From the NCBI GenBank assembly GCA_031549185.1, contig JAVBQG010000039.1, positions 1 to 17,742 of the forward strand: a stretch of DNA of 17,742 nucleotides. Direction: 5' to 3'. The notes under the pieces were generated by a model. That model worked only from the letters and a program-made list of their open reading frames with translations, was not told where the DNA came from and ran no database searches. Below, one piece after another: positions 6,269 through 12,979 of this stretch. Within the stretch, counting starts at the first letter, position 1; each line of letters starts with the position of its first letter. The stretch comes from JAVBQG01 sp031549185 (lineage in GTDB: Bacteria; Synergistota; Synergistia; Synergistales; Synergistaceae). A program made the translations under genes and the position numbers.

Positions 6269-6613
6269 CTACCGTTTCGCCATCTCCGCGAGCAGCAGCT
6301 CGATGCCCTCCTCCATCGCGGGGACGGTCGCCTCCTCGTCGCCCGACACCTTGCGGATCAGCTCGCCCTCCGGCATGTAGAACAGGAAGGTCGGTACCCA
6401 GCGGATGTCGAGCTCCTTCATCACGCGCCTGTCCAGATCCCTGTCGAATTTGAAAAAGTCGATACGGTCCCCGTATCGCGCCGCAAGCTCCTCGATCGCG
6501 GGAGTCTGCGCGATGCAGGGCGGTCAGGTCTTCGCCCAGATCTTGACGATCACGGGCCTTGCGTCGTTCCTGGCGCAGCCCCAGTAGTCGTCCCAGTTCG
6601 CAATCTCTCGCAC
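6269..6613 (-). CDS. Thioredoxin-like selenoprotein with a UPPC redox centre (in-frame TGA)
   Basis: Reading the reverse strand from GTG at 6613 gives 114 codons to TAG at 6271-6269, with one TGA at 6526-6524 as codon 30. The translation around it is VIVKIWAKT-U-PPCIAQTPAIEELAARYG, followed by IDFFKFDRDLD and IRWVPTFLFYMPEGELIRKVSG. That is a complete thioredoxin fold: the WAxx(C)xxC active site with the TGA exactly at the N-terminal redox Cys, the cis-Pro motif VPTF at residues 73-76, and the usual length. Selenocysteine at this place gives a stronger nucleophile in disulfide exchange. A perfect Shine-Dalgarno (GGAGGTGA) lies 8 nt upstream, and a SECIS-like hairpin starts 4 nt after the TGA. 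It lies 19 bp behind the cysteine desulfidase gene and 35 bp before the DUF3798 gene. The alternative is a recent Cys-to-stop point mutation. With no other damage to the frame, selenocysteine is much preferred. Confidence 0.85.
6490..6519 (-). promoter_or_regulatory. Candidate bacterial SECIS hairpin
   Basis: Just after the in-frame TGA (6526-6524), the reverse-strand mRNA can fold ATCGCG (6514-6509) with CGCGAT (6500-6495) around the 8-nt loop CAGACTCC. After a 2x2 mismatch there are three more pairs, CCT (6519-6517) with AGG (6492-6490). The loop begins 15 nt after the TGA and holds a single G, as its third base. Distance and shape are close to bacterial SECIS elements, which bind SelB. The match is suggestive, not exact. 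Confidence 0.5.
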
Positions 6614-6621
6614 GCTTCCCC

Positions 6622-6629
6622 TCACCTCC
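6622..6629 (-). promoter_or_regulatory. Consensus ribosome binding site of the selenoprotein gene
   Basis: GGAGGTGA on the reverse strand matches the 16S rRNA 3' end fully and lies 8 nt before the GTG at 6613. It fixes the start of a gene that is otherwise hidden by its TGA codon. Confidence 0.8.
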
Positions 6630-6632
6630 CCC

Positions 6633-7958
6633 CTAAAAGACCGAGGCCGGACGGTGGCGCTCGTCCAGGATCCCGATGATCAATCTGTCCACCGTCTTCA
6701 TGCCGTCGCGGTTGATGAGGCCGATATTACGCACCGTCTCCTCGATCGTCTCGCCGACCAGGCCCTGCGGCGCCAGCACGTCGCCCGAGAGCGCCCAGTT
6801 GGCGGCCAGATACGCCTCAGCCGCCGCCGAGCCGACCTTGAGCGCGCAACTCTCTTTCGCGCCATCGCAGAGCATGCCCGCGAGGTTGGCGAGCATCAGG
6901 CCGATGGCGCTCTCGATCTCGCGGACGTCCCCTCCCATGAGGCTCGTCATGCCCGCCGCCGCGCCGGAGCCCGCCGCCACTGCACAGCCGCAGACGGGCG
7001 ACAGGCGTCCGATGCTGCGTTTGACATAGCTCGTGGCGAGGTGACTGACCGCCAGCGCTTGCGCGATCTCGCGCGGGCTCTTCTCCAGCGCCTCGCCGAG
7101 GATCGCCACCGGCAGGATTGCCGTGATTCCGTGGTTGCCGCTGCCGGCGCTGCTCATCACGGGCAGCAGCACGCCGGACATCCTGGCGTCCGCCGCCGCC
7201 GAGGCGACGCTGCGGATCTCGCCCGCCATGTCGCGCGCGAGCAGTCCGTCGTCCATGAACTTGCGCAGCGAGCGCCCGAAGCGGCTGCCCTGCGCGCACT
7301 CCCCACAGGCGGCACAGTCCTCCTGCGACTTGAAACCGCTGTCGGAGATCGCCATATTCATGGCGACGCCCTCCAACAAAAAAGCCTCGTCCTCGTCGTC
7401 CATCTGGTCCGCGGCCGCCAGCGTCTCCGCGAGCGTATCGGGCAGCTCGTTCGCCGGCCCCTTCTCGTCGGCCTTCTCGCGCGAGGCCTCGAAGACGACC
7501 TCGCCGTCGAGCGCGACCTTGACGATGTTCGCGTGGCTGCCCTCGATCAGGCAGACCGACTTGTGCGTCGGCGTGAAGACCGTCGCCATCACATAGACGC
7601 CCGAGCGGTCCGGGTCGCAGTAGATCGTGGCGCGTTCGTCGCGCACCCACTGCTCCGCTTTTTTTACATCCTCGCCCGTGCTGTCTTTGAGCACCTCGAG
7701 GCTGTTCACGGCCTTGCCGCAGATCGCCCCCAGGGCCGCCGCGATCGCGTTGCCCCGCGCCCCGCGCGTGCCGGGGATGCCGACCGCCATGCCGTTTTTA
7801 TAGATGCTGCCGCTGACGATCACGCGCACGGAGGCGATGTCGCCCCGATCCGACAGCTCCTCGCACGCGCGCGCCACGGCCAGCGCCACCGCTCCCGGCT
7901 CGGTACAGCCGAGCGCGGGCTTGACCTCCTGCTTCAGAAAAGTTTTGAGATTGAACAC
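6633..7958 (-). CDS. L-cysteine desulfidase family protein (CdsA/CyuA-YhaM type)
   Basis: The 441-residue protein belongs to the cysteine desulfidase / UPF0597 (YhaM) family, related to the serine dehydratase alpha domain. These [4Fe-4S] enzymes split L-cysteine into pyruvate, ammonia and sulfide in the cytoplasm. Visible signatures are LGCTEPGAVALAVARA with C18, KNGMAVGIPGT at 54-64, SSAGSGNHGITAILPV at 269-284, PVCGCAVAAGSGAAAG with C323 and C325, and GMLCDGAKESCALKVG with C364 and C371, the likely cluster ligands. An extra C215-x2-C218-x2-C221 motif (DCAACGECAQG) sits in the middle. GTG at 7956-7958 is chosen because GGAG lies 8 nt upstream; the frame is open to 8024 without a better site. 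It is the first gene of a four-gene operon with the selenoprotein, DUF3798 and DUF5665 genes. L-serine or another beta-eliminated amino acid is a possible substrate. Confidence 0.88.
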   Translation of the reverse strand: MFNLKTFLKQEVKPALGCTEPGAVALAVARACEELSDRGDIASVRVIVSGSIYKNGMAVGIPGTRGARGNAIAAALGAICGKAVNSLEVLKDSTGEDVKKAEQWVRDERATIYCDPDRSGVYVMATVFTPTHKSVCLIEGSHANIVKVALDGEVVFEASREKADEKGPANELPDTLAETLAAADQMDDEDEAFLLEGVAMNMAISDSGFKSQEDCAACGECAQGSRFGRSLRKFMDDGLLARDMAGEIRSVASAAADARMSGVLLPVMSSAGSGNHGITAILPVAILGEALEKSPREIAQALAVSHLATSYVKRSIGRLSPVCGCAVAAGSGAAAGMTSLMGGDVREIESAIGLMLANLAGMLCDGAKESCALKVGSAAAEAYLAANWALSGDVLAPQGLVGETIEETVRNIGLINRDGMKTVDRLIIGILDERHRPASVF

Positions 7959-8001
7959 TTGCGTATCTCCTTTCGCGCACGAAGCTTTCCCGTTTTTTTC
8001 G

Positions 8002-8057
8002 TTCGCACGGAGCCATCTTCTCAAAAAAAAATTCAGCCGTCAATCCAACCGTGCGAA
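8002..8057. repeat. Spaced 9-bp inverted repeat upstream of the cysteine desulfidase operon
   Basis: TTCGCACGG (8002-8010) and CCGTGCGAA (8049-8057) are perfect inverted copies with 38 bp between, flanking an A/T-rich tract where the operon promoter should lie (reverse-strand TTGACG around 8043-8038). It could be a two-site operator. The function is not shown. Confidence 0.4.
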
Positions 8058-8062
8058 ATCAA

Positions 8063-8212
8063 AACCTGACCTCACCCACCCCCAGCCCCTCCCTCTCCGA
8101 TGCGGAGAGGGAGGGGAGCAAAGCAAAAACGAAAATCAAAATCGATTGCTCTTGACCCCGCCTTTCTCCCCCTCTCCGCATCGGAGAGGGGGCCGGGGGG
8201 TGAGGTCGGGTT
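8063..8212. repeat. 150-bp dispersed inverted-repeat element, copy A
   Basis: The ends are inverted copies (AACCTGACCTCACC at the left; the reverse complement of the right end reads AACCCGACCTCACC). Inside each half is a perfect hairpin with a 3-nt loop: 8086-8099 with 8103-8116 (14 bp) and 8168-8178 with 8182-8192 (11 bp), both built on CCCTCTCCG/CGGAGAGGG. It fills most of the 337-bp gap between the divergent cysteine desulfidase and serine hydrolase genes and has no credible ORF. A second copy is at 16154-16297 in the opposite orientation. It looks like a MITE- or BIME-type element. Confidence 0.85.
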
Positions 8213-8234
8213 GCCCCAAAATCCCGTATTGCCC

Positions 8235-8263
8235 TTTACACTTCGCCCTTCTTTGCGCACAAT
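8235..8263 (+). promoter_or_regulatory. Possible promoter of the serine hydrolase gene
   Basis: TTTACA (8235-8240), 17 bp, CACAAT (8258-8263), placed 32 bp before the ATG at 8296. It is a fair match only. Confidence 0.4.
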
Positions 8264-8295
8264 GTAGGAACCAAGGACGAAGGGGTTGACGTTTT

Positions 8296-10245
8296 ATGCG
8301 GTTTCCGAGAAAAATTATTTTCGCCGCCTGCGCGCTGGTAATGGCGTCGCTCGCTCTCTGCGGCACCTCGCAGGCGGCCGTATCGCGCACGGCGCAGGAC
8401 CGGCGGGCGGCCGAAGAGCGCAGGGAGTTCGCCTCGTTCATAGACGGGTTCCTCGCGGGCATACAGAAGGAACTGCACGTACCGGGCATGGCTTTCGTAG
8501 CGGTGCGGGGCGGAGAGATCATCTACCTGAAGGGCTACGGGCTGGCCGACGCGGCGAAGGGTGGCTCCGTGGACCCGGAGCGTACGCTTTATCGCGTCGG
8601 TTCGATCTCCAAGATCATAACGGCGGCCGCCGTCTTGCAGCTGACGGAAAGGGGCAGGCTCGACCTCGACGAGGACGTCGGCACGTACCTGCGGCGCTGG
8701 ACCCTGTCCGACTCCACGCTGGGGCCGGTGACGCTGCGCAATCTCCTGACGCACACCGGCGGGTTCGACGACAAGCGGTACGAAATCTGCGCGCCCACCT
8801 CGGACGACGAGCGGCACTTCGCCTCCCGCCTGCCGAAACTGATGCCCGCGCGCTACACGCCTGCCGGCCACTCCTACTGCTTCTCGAACATGGGCTACGC
8901 TCTTGCCGGCTCGATCGTCGAACGATACTCGCGCCAGAACTTCGCGTCCGCGGCCAGAAAATACATCTTCGAGCCACTCGGCATGGAGCACAGCGCCTTC
9001 GCGCCCTCCGAGGAGCTCCTCACGGCTCTCGCCGCAGGGCACGGCGCGGACGGTGCGCCGGTCGCCTACACCTATCGCTACGATATGCCCGCCAACGGCA
9101 TGGTCACGACCGCCGCCGACATGGGACGCTTCATGCTCGCGCAGCTCGGGGAAGGGGCTCTCGGAAAGAAGCGCATCCTGCCGGCCACGTACGCGAACAG
9201 CATGTTGCGCAGACACTTCAGCCCTCATCCCCTGATCGACGGGACGGGGCTCGCCTATGCCGAGAAGAGCGTGCTCGGCGTCCGCACGCTGCAGCAATCC
9301 GGCAAACTGCCGGGTTACTCCAGCTTCCTGATGCTCGCCCCCGATAAAAAATTCGGCCTCTTCTTCGCCGCCAACATCGCCGACCTCGGCTTCGAAAACG
9401 ACCTGGCGGAAGCGGTGACGAGACGCTTTCTCCTCGCCTCCGGGGACGTGAGAGGCGAGCTCCGATACGAGCCCGTCGGCACGACGGAGATACCGGCCGA
9501 GGTCGAGGGCTGGTATCGGCATAACAGGATCTCGCGCCACACGGCGGAGAAGGCGCGCAACATCCTCGGGCCGCAGCTGCGAATCGCCGTGGACGGCGAC
9601 ATGCTGCTTCTGACGCGGAAGGGCGGCGCGGGAGAGACGAAAGAGTGGTGGGCGCCCGCCGGCGAACCCGACCTCTTCCGGCAGGTCGACGAAAACGGAC
9701 GGCTCCTCGACGGATACATGTTCTTCGAGCGCGGCGCGGGGGGCGCCGTCGAGGGCATGACCCTTCGCGACGTCTATTACACGTACGACAAACTCCCCCA
9801 AACCGAGACGTACCCTGGCCAAGTCGCGCAGATCGGGCTCTTCCTGCTGACGGCTGCCGTCTCTCTCTTCGGCCTGCTGCTGGGGCTCGCGATCAACAGG
9901 AACCGCCTGCCGTGGGAAAAAGGCCTGCGCGCGGCCACGGAGCTGTGGACGCTATCGACCCTCTTCTGCCTGATGCAGGGGTTTTTCGCGATCGGCCTGC
10001 TGCTCGCGAACCGGTGGCTAGGCGGCGAGTTCGCCACCTTCGTCCCCTATCAGGTGAAGGCCCTGTTCGTCATCCCGCTCCTGGCGGGGATCCTCCTCGC
10101 CTGGCTCTGGTTCCGTTTCCTCGCCAGCACGATCAACCCCGATCACCACTGGGCCGAAAAGCTGCTGCTGCTGGCAATCGTCTGCGTCGAGACGGGCTAT
10201 ATGCTCTTCCTGGCAAACTGGAGGTTGCTGGGATTCATGTTCTAA
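8296..10245 (+). CDS. Membrane-anchored S12-family (beta-lactamase-like) serine hydrolase with altered active site
   Basis: This 649-residue protein has a signal sequence (1-28, SQA-A), an extracytoplasmic serine beta-lactamase/penicillin-binding domain (about 45-380), a beta-rich region (about 395-490) and four C-terminal membrane helices. S103-I-S-K106 in YRVGSISKIITA is the catalytic SxxK. LRNLLTHTGGF and YIFEPLGMEHSAF are family-typical. The second motif, usually YSN, reads FSN (YCFSNMGY, F196-S197-N198). The third, usually HxG before PGF/Y, reads Q334-S-G (QQSGKLPGYSS). General-base and oxyanion-side residues are therefore replaced while the nucleophile pair is kept. Esterase, peptidase or sensing roles are all possible, and a true beta-lactamase is unlikely. 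The ATG at 8296 has AGGGG about 10 nt upstream. A sensor kinase gene with its own promoter follows. Confidence 0.88.
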   Translation: MRFPRKIIFAACALVMASLALCGTSQAAVSRTAQDRRAAEERREFASFIDGFLAGIQKELHVPGMAFVAVRGGEIIYLKGYGLADAAKGGSVDPERTLYRVGSISKIITAAAVLQLTERGRLDLDEDVGTYLRRWTLSDSTLGPVTLRNLLTHTGGFDDKRYEICAPTSDDERHFASRLPKLMPARYTPAGHSYCFSNMGYALAGSIVERYSRQNFASAARKYIFEPLGMEHSAFAPSEELLTALAAGHGADGAPVAYTYRYDMPANGMVTTAADMGRFMLAQLGEGALGKKRILPATYANSMLRRHFSPHPLIDGTGLAYAEKSVLGVRTLQQSGKLPGYSSFLMLAPDKKFGLFFAANIADLGFENDLAEAVTRRFLLASGDVRGELRYEPVGTTEIPAEVEGWYRHNRISRHTAEKARNILGPQLRIAVDGDMLLLTRKGGAGETKEWWAPAGEPDLFRQVDENGRLLDGYMFFERGAGGAVEGMTLRDVYYTYDKLPQTETYPGQVAQIGLFLLTAAVSLFGLLLGLAINRNRLPWEKGLRAATELWTLSTLFCLMQGFFAIGLLLANRWLGGEFATFVPYQVKALFVIPLLAGILLAWLWFRFLASTINPDHHWAEKLLLLAIVCVETGYMLFLANWRLLGFMF

Positions 10246-10284
10246 AAAGAACTGAAGCCAAACCACCCTTTGCAGTTTTTGTCA

Positions 10285-10313
10285 TTGGACAGCATCTCCG
10301 AAAGCAATATAAT
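10285..10313 (+). promoter_or_regulatory. Promoter of the sensor kinase-response regulator pair
   Basis: TTGGAC (10285-10290), 17 bp, and a perfect TATAAT (10308-10313). The start near 10320 leaves a leader of about 40 nt to the ATG at 10360 and rules out the longer frame opening at 10270. Confidence 0.75.
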
Positions 10314-10359
10314 ATTGTACGATGGTTTCGCTTCGGAAAAAGCAAAAAGAGGTGACATC

Positions 10360-12003
10360 ATGACGCCGGCAATCGTATGGGAGTTCGCCCAGAGTTTCTG
10401 CGTGCTCTTCTTCATCACGTTCGTTTTCTCCCGCCTGGGTATCGTCAAAAAACATCTGACCGTCAAACCCACGCACATAAGGGAAAAGGTCATCCTAGCC
10501 CTGCTGTTCGGCGCGCTGGGATGCGTGGGCTCCGTGATCGGTATCGAGTTCCACGGTTCTCTCATCAACACGAGGGTGATCGGCGTCGCGGTCGGCGGGC
10601 TGATCGGCGGGCCGCTGGTCGGCATATCCTGCGGCGTCATCGCCGGAGTGCACCGCATCCTGTTCGTGAAAGCCGGGATGGCGACGGCCATTATCTGCGG
10701 CCTCTCCATGGTCGCCGAGGGCGCGTTCGCGGGGTTCATCTCGCGCTACTCGCACCGATTCGAAAAACTATGGCCGCTCGCCACACTGACGGTCGTCGCC
10801 TGCGAGCTCTTCCGCAAACTCATGCTGCTCGCCTTCATCAGGCCCTTCGACTTCGCCGTCCTGCTCGTGGAGAACATGACGTTCCCCATGATCGTCATCA
10901 ACTCCCTCGGCGTGGCACTGTTCATCACGTTCATCGAGAACGTGGCACGCGAGCAGGAGGAGGTCAAAGCCCGGCAGTCGGAGATCGTGCTGGCCATGGT
11001 CGAGAGAATCTCCACCAGCTTCAGGCAGGGCCTGATCGGCGAGCACTTGAAGAACGTCGTGAAGACCATCGAGGAGAACACCGATTTCACCCACATCCTG
11101 ATCACCGGGGCGAGCTCGCCCATCATCTCCAACCTCTCCCCGGAGGCGCATTCGTCCCTCTCCTTCTCCGTAAAAGAGCTCCGAAGGAGGGCGAACGCGA
11201 AGAGCGCCTGTTTCGACTTCGCCGACGGCGGCATTCGCTTCGTGGCGGCGCCCCTTCTGGACGACACGGAGGTATCCGGCTTCCTGCTGCTCGGAAAGGC
11301 ACAGGCGCCGGGCGTCTACGACTGGAAGCTGGCCGGCGGGCTGGGCAAGCTCTTCTCCTCGCAGCTCACGATGGGCAACCTGGAGTACCGCTCGAACCTC
11401 CTGAAGGACGCGGAGATCAAGGTGCTGCAGTCGCAGGTCAACCCCCACTTCCTCTTCAACACCCTGACGGTCATCAACTCTCTCTGCCGCACAGACCCGG
11501 GCAAAGCGCGCAGCGTGATCGACCACCTGGCCGAGTTCTACCGCAAGAACCTCCGCATCAACTCGCGCTTCGTGCCGTTGCGGGACGAGATCGAGCATAT
11601 CGAGGCCTATCTGGAGATCATCAAGGCCCGCTACGCCTCGAAGATCGACATCCGGTACGACATCGACCGCGAGCTCGACTGCTACCTGCCGCCCCTGAGT
11701 CTGCAGCCTCTGGTCGAGAACTCGATCAAGCACGGGTTGCTGCCGAAGAAGGAGGGCGGCGTCATTTCGATCCGAGCCAAGCGCGAGCCGGAGAAAAACG
11801 CCGTCAAGATCGAGGTCGAGGACGACGGCAAGGGATTCGATCTGAGCGGGCCGGCGTCGGGCGATTCGAACTACATCGGCCTCAATAACGTGCGCAAGCG
11901 TCTGTTCAATTGCTTCGGCGAGGACCTGACGTGGGAGATCGACACAAAACCGGACGAGGGCACGCGGGTCACCATCGTGATCCCGGCCCTTTCGAACGCG
12001 TGA
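10360..12003 (+). CDS. LytS/BtsS-type sensor histidine kinase
   Basis: The 547-residue protein opens with a multi-helix membrane sensor of the 5TM-LYT type (about residues 5-195; GGLIGGPLVGISCGVIAGVHRILF is typical), then a GAF-like cytoplasmic region (about 210-335). The kinase core follows: the phospho-acceptor H363 in SQVNPHFLFNTL, the N box LVENSIKHG with N454, and the ATP-lid glycines DDGKGF at 488-493 and GLNNVRKRL. This set defines the LytS/YehU (His_kinase PF06580) family. Some relatives sense extracellular pyruvate or membrane potential; the signal here is unknown. The ATG at 10360 has AGAGGTGA just upstream. Its TGA overlaps an ATG, and the response regulator gene follows within 20 bp. 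The LytSR pair lies next to a TAXI transporter, whose substrate or product it may sense. Confidence 0.93.
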   Translation: MTPAIVWEFAQSFCVLFFITFVFSRLGIVKKHLTVKPTHIREKVILALLFGALGCVGSVIGIEFHGSLINTRVIGVAVGGLIGGPLVGISCGVIAGVHRILFVKAGMATAIICGLSMVAEGAFAGFISRYSHRFEKLWPLATLTVVACELFRKLMLLAFIRPFDFAVLLVENMTFPMIVINSLGVALFITFIENVAREQEEVKARQSEIVLAMVERISTSFRQGLIGEHLKNVVKTIEENTDFTHILITGASSPIISNLSPEAHSSLSFSVKELRRRANAKSACFDFADGGIRFVAAPLLDDTEVSGFLLLGKAQAPGVYDWKLAGGLGKLFSSQLTMGNLEYRSNLLKDAEIKVLQSQVNPHFLFNTLTVINSLCRTDPGKARSVIDHLAEFYRKNLRINSRFVPLRDEIEHIEAYLEIIKARYASKIDIRYDIDRELDCYLPPLSLQPLVENSIKHGLLPKKEGGVISIRAKREPEKNAVKIEVEDDGKGFDLSGPASGDSNYIGLNNVRKRLFNCFGEDLTWEIDTKPDEGTRVTIVIPALSNA

Positions 12004-12020
12004 TGGGAGGGGGCGGGAGC

Positions 12021-12764
12021 GTGCCGCTGAAAGTTTTCATCGTGGAGGACGAAGCGTACGTGCGCGACGAGATCAAATATCTGCTGGCGCGTTACGACCG
12101 GCTCGAAGTGATCGGAGAGGCCGACAACCCATTCGACGCGATCTGCGAGGTTCACAGTCTCAAGCCGGACGTCGTCTTCCTCGACATCAAACTGCACGGC
12201 GACATCGACGGCGTCGCGCTCGGCAGGAAGATCGCGGAGGCCCACCCGTCGACCAGGATCGTCTTCGTCACCGCCTTCGACGACCGCGCGGTCGACGGCT
12301 TCGAGCTCGGCGCGGTGGACTACGTGCTCAAGCCCTTCAGCGAGGAGCGCCTGAGCAAGACGGTCGAGCGCCTGTTGCAGGACACGCCCGCCCCGCCCGC
12401 AAACGTGCCCTTCTCCCCATCCGCCAGAGCGAACGACAAGATCATCATGAGGAAAAACCAGATCTGGAAACTGGTCGACATCGGAGATATCTATTACTTT
12501 CAAAGCCAGGACCACGCCACGCTCGCCGTGACGGAGACCGACGCCTACACCCTGAACTACACGCTGCGCGAGCTGGAGAACCAGCTGCCGCCCGACAAAT
12601 TCCTCCGCACGCACAAGAGCTTCATCGTCAACGCCGACTACATCCACGAGATCATCCCGTGGTTCAACTACACCTACAAGATTGCCCTCAAGAGCGAAAA
12701 GGGAGAGATCCCCGTCAGCCGCAGTTACATGAAGAAGTTCAAATCGACGCTGGTGATGGCATAA
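12021..12764 (+). CDS. LytTR-family response regulator
   Basis: This is a 247-residue transcription factor. The receiver domain occupies residues 1-120, with acidic E9-D10, phospho-acceptor D55 (VVFLDIKL), T84 and K104 (DYVLKPF). A linker rich in Pro and Ala leads to a LytTR DNA-binding domain (about 142-245: IIMRKNQIWKLVDIGDIYYFQSQDHATL, FLRTHKSFIVNADYI, IPVSRSYMKKFK). It is the obvious partner of the kinase. The GTG at 12021 is favoured because GGAGGGGG lies 7 nt upstream. An ATG at 12003, overlapping the kinase stop, would add six residues (MGGGGS) but has no ribosome binding site. LytTR proteins bind direct repeats about two helical turns apart; such a repeat starts 16 bp behind this gene, upstream of the TAXI binding-protein gene. 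Confidence 0.92.
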   Translation: MPLKVFIVEDEAYVRDEIKYLLARYDRLEVIGEADNPFDAICEVHSLKPDVVFLDIKLHGDIDGVALGRKIAEAHPSTRIVFVTAFDDRAVDGFELGAVDYVLKPFSEERLSKTVERLLQDTPAPPANVPFSPSARANDKIIMRKNQIWKLVDIGDIYYFQSQDHATLAVTETDAYTLNYTLRELENQLPPDKFLRTHKSFIVNADYIHEIIPWFNYTYKIALKSEKGEIPVSRSYMKKFKSTLVMA

Positions 12765-12779
12765 CGCTTCGCCCCCCTC

Positions 12780-12814
12780 CTGTGCATTTCGCGCCTCCAT
12801 TTGTGCATCTTGCG
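12780..12814 (+). promoter_or_regulatory. Candidate LytTR operator: two 14-bp direct repeats
   Basis: CTGTGCATTTCGCG (12780-12793) and TTGTGCATCTTGCG (12801-12814) agree at 11 of 14 bases and start 21 bp apart, two helical turns. They lie 39 bp upstream of the -35 box at 12854. The spacing fits the direct-repeat sites that LytTR dimers bind. The assignment to the adjacent regulator is inference. Confidence 0.5.
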
Positions 12815-12853
12815 AAAGACCCGTTCCCCTCTGCCGCTCCCGGGAATATCATC

Positions 12854-12882
12854 TTGAAACAAAATCGGGGTTCTTGTGTAAT
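12854..12882 (+). promoter_or_regulatory. Promoter of the TAXI binding-protein gene
   Basis: TTGAAA (12854-12859), 17 bp, TGTAAT (12877-12882); both boxes match consensus at five of six bases. This gives a leader of about 90 nt. A second possible -10, TATGAT, is at 12926-12931 with a weaker -35 (GATGAA, 12903-12908). Confidence 0.6.
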
Positions 12883-12979
12883 GCGCGCACACACAAAATA
12901 CCGATGAACGAACCGGATATCGTCGTATGATAAAAACGTGGTAGAAGACACATTTCTAATACAAGGAGGGTGTTCTGGA

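Noticed and set aside
6269..6613. Reading of the thioredoxin gene as a pseudogene
   Set aside because: The only defect is TGA exactly at the catalytic Cys; start, ribosome binding site, frame and end are intact, and a hairpin follows. Selenocysteine explains this better, though genome-wide Sec machinery has to be confirmed.
8063..8212. CRISPR or tandem repeat interpretation of the CCCTCTCCG-rich region
   Set aside because: There are only two halves in inverted arrangement, no regular spacers, and a second complete copy elsewhere; this is an inverted-repeat element.
8296..10245. Calling the S12 protein a class C beta-lactamase resistance gene
   Set aside because: Two of three catalytic motifs are changed, the protein is nearly twice the length of AmpC and has four C-terminal membrane helices.
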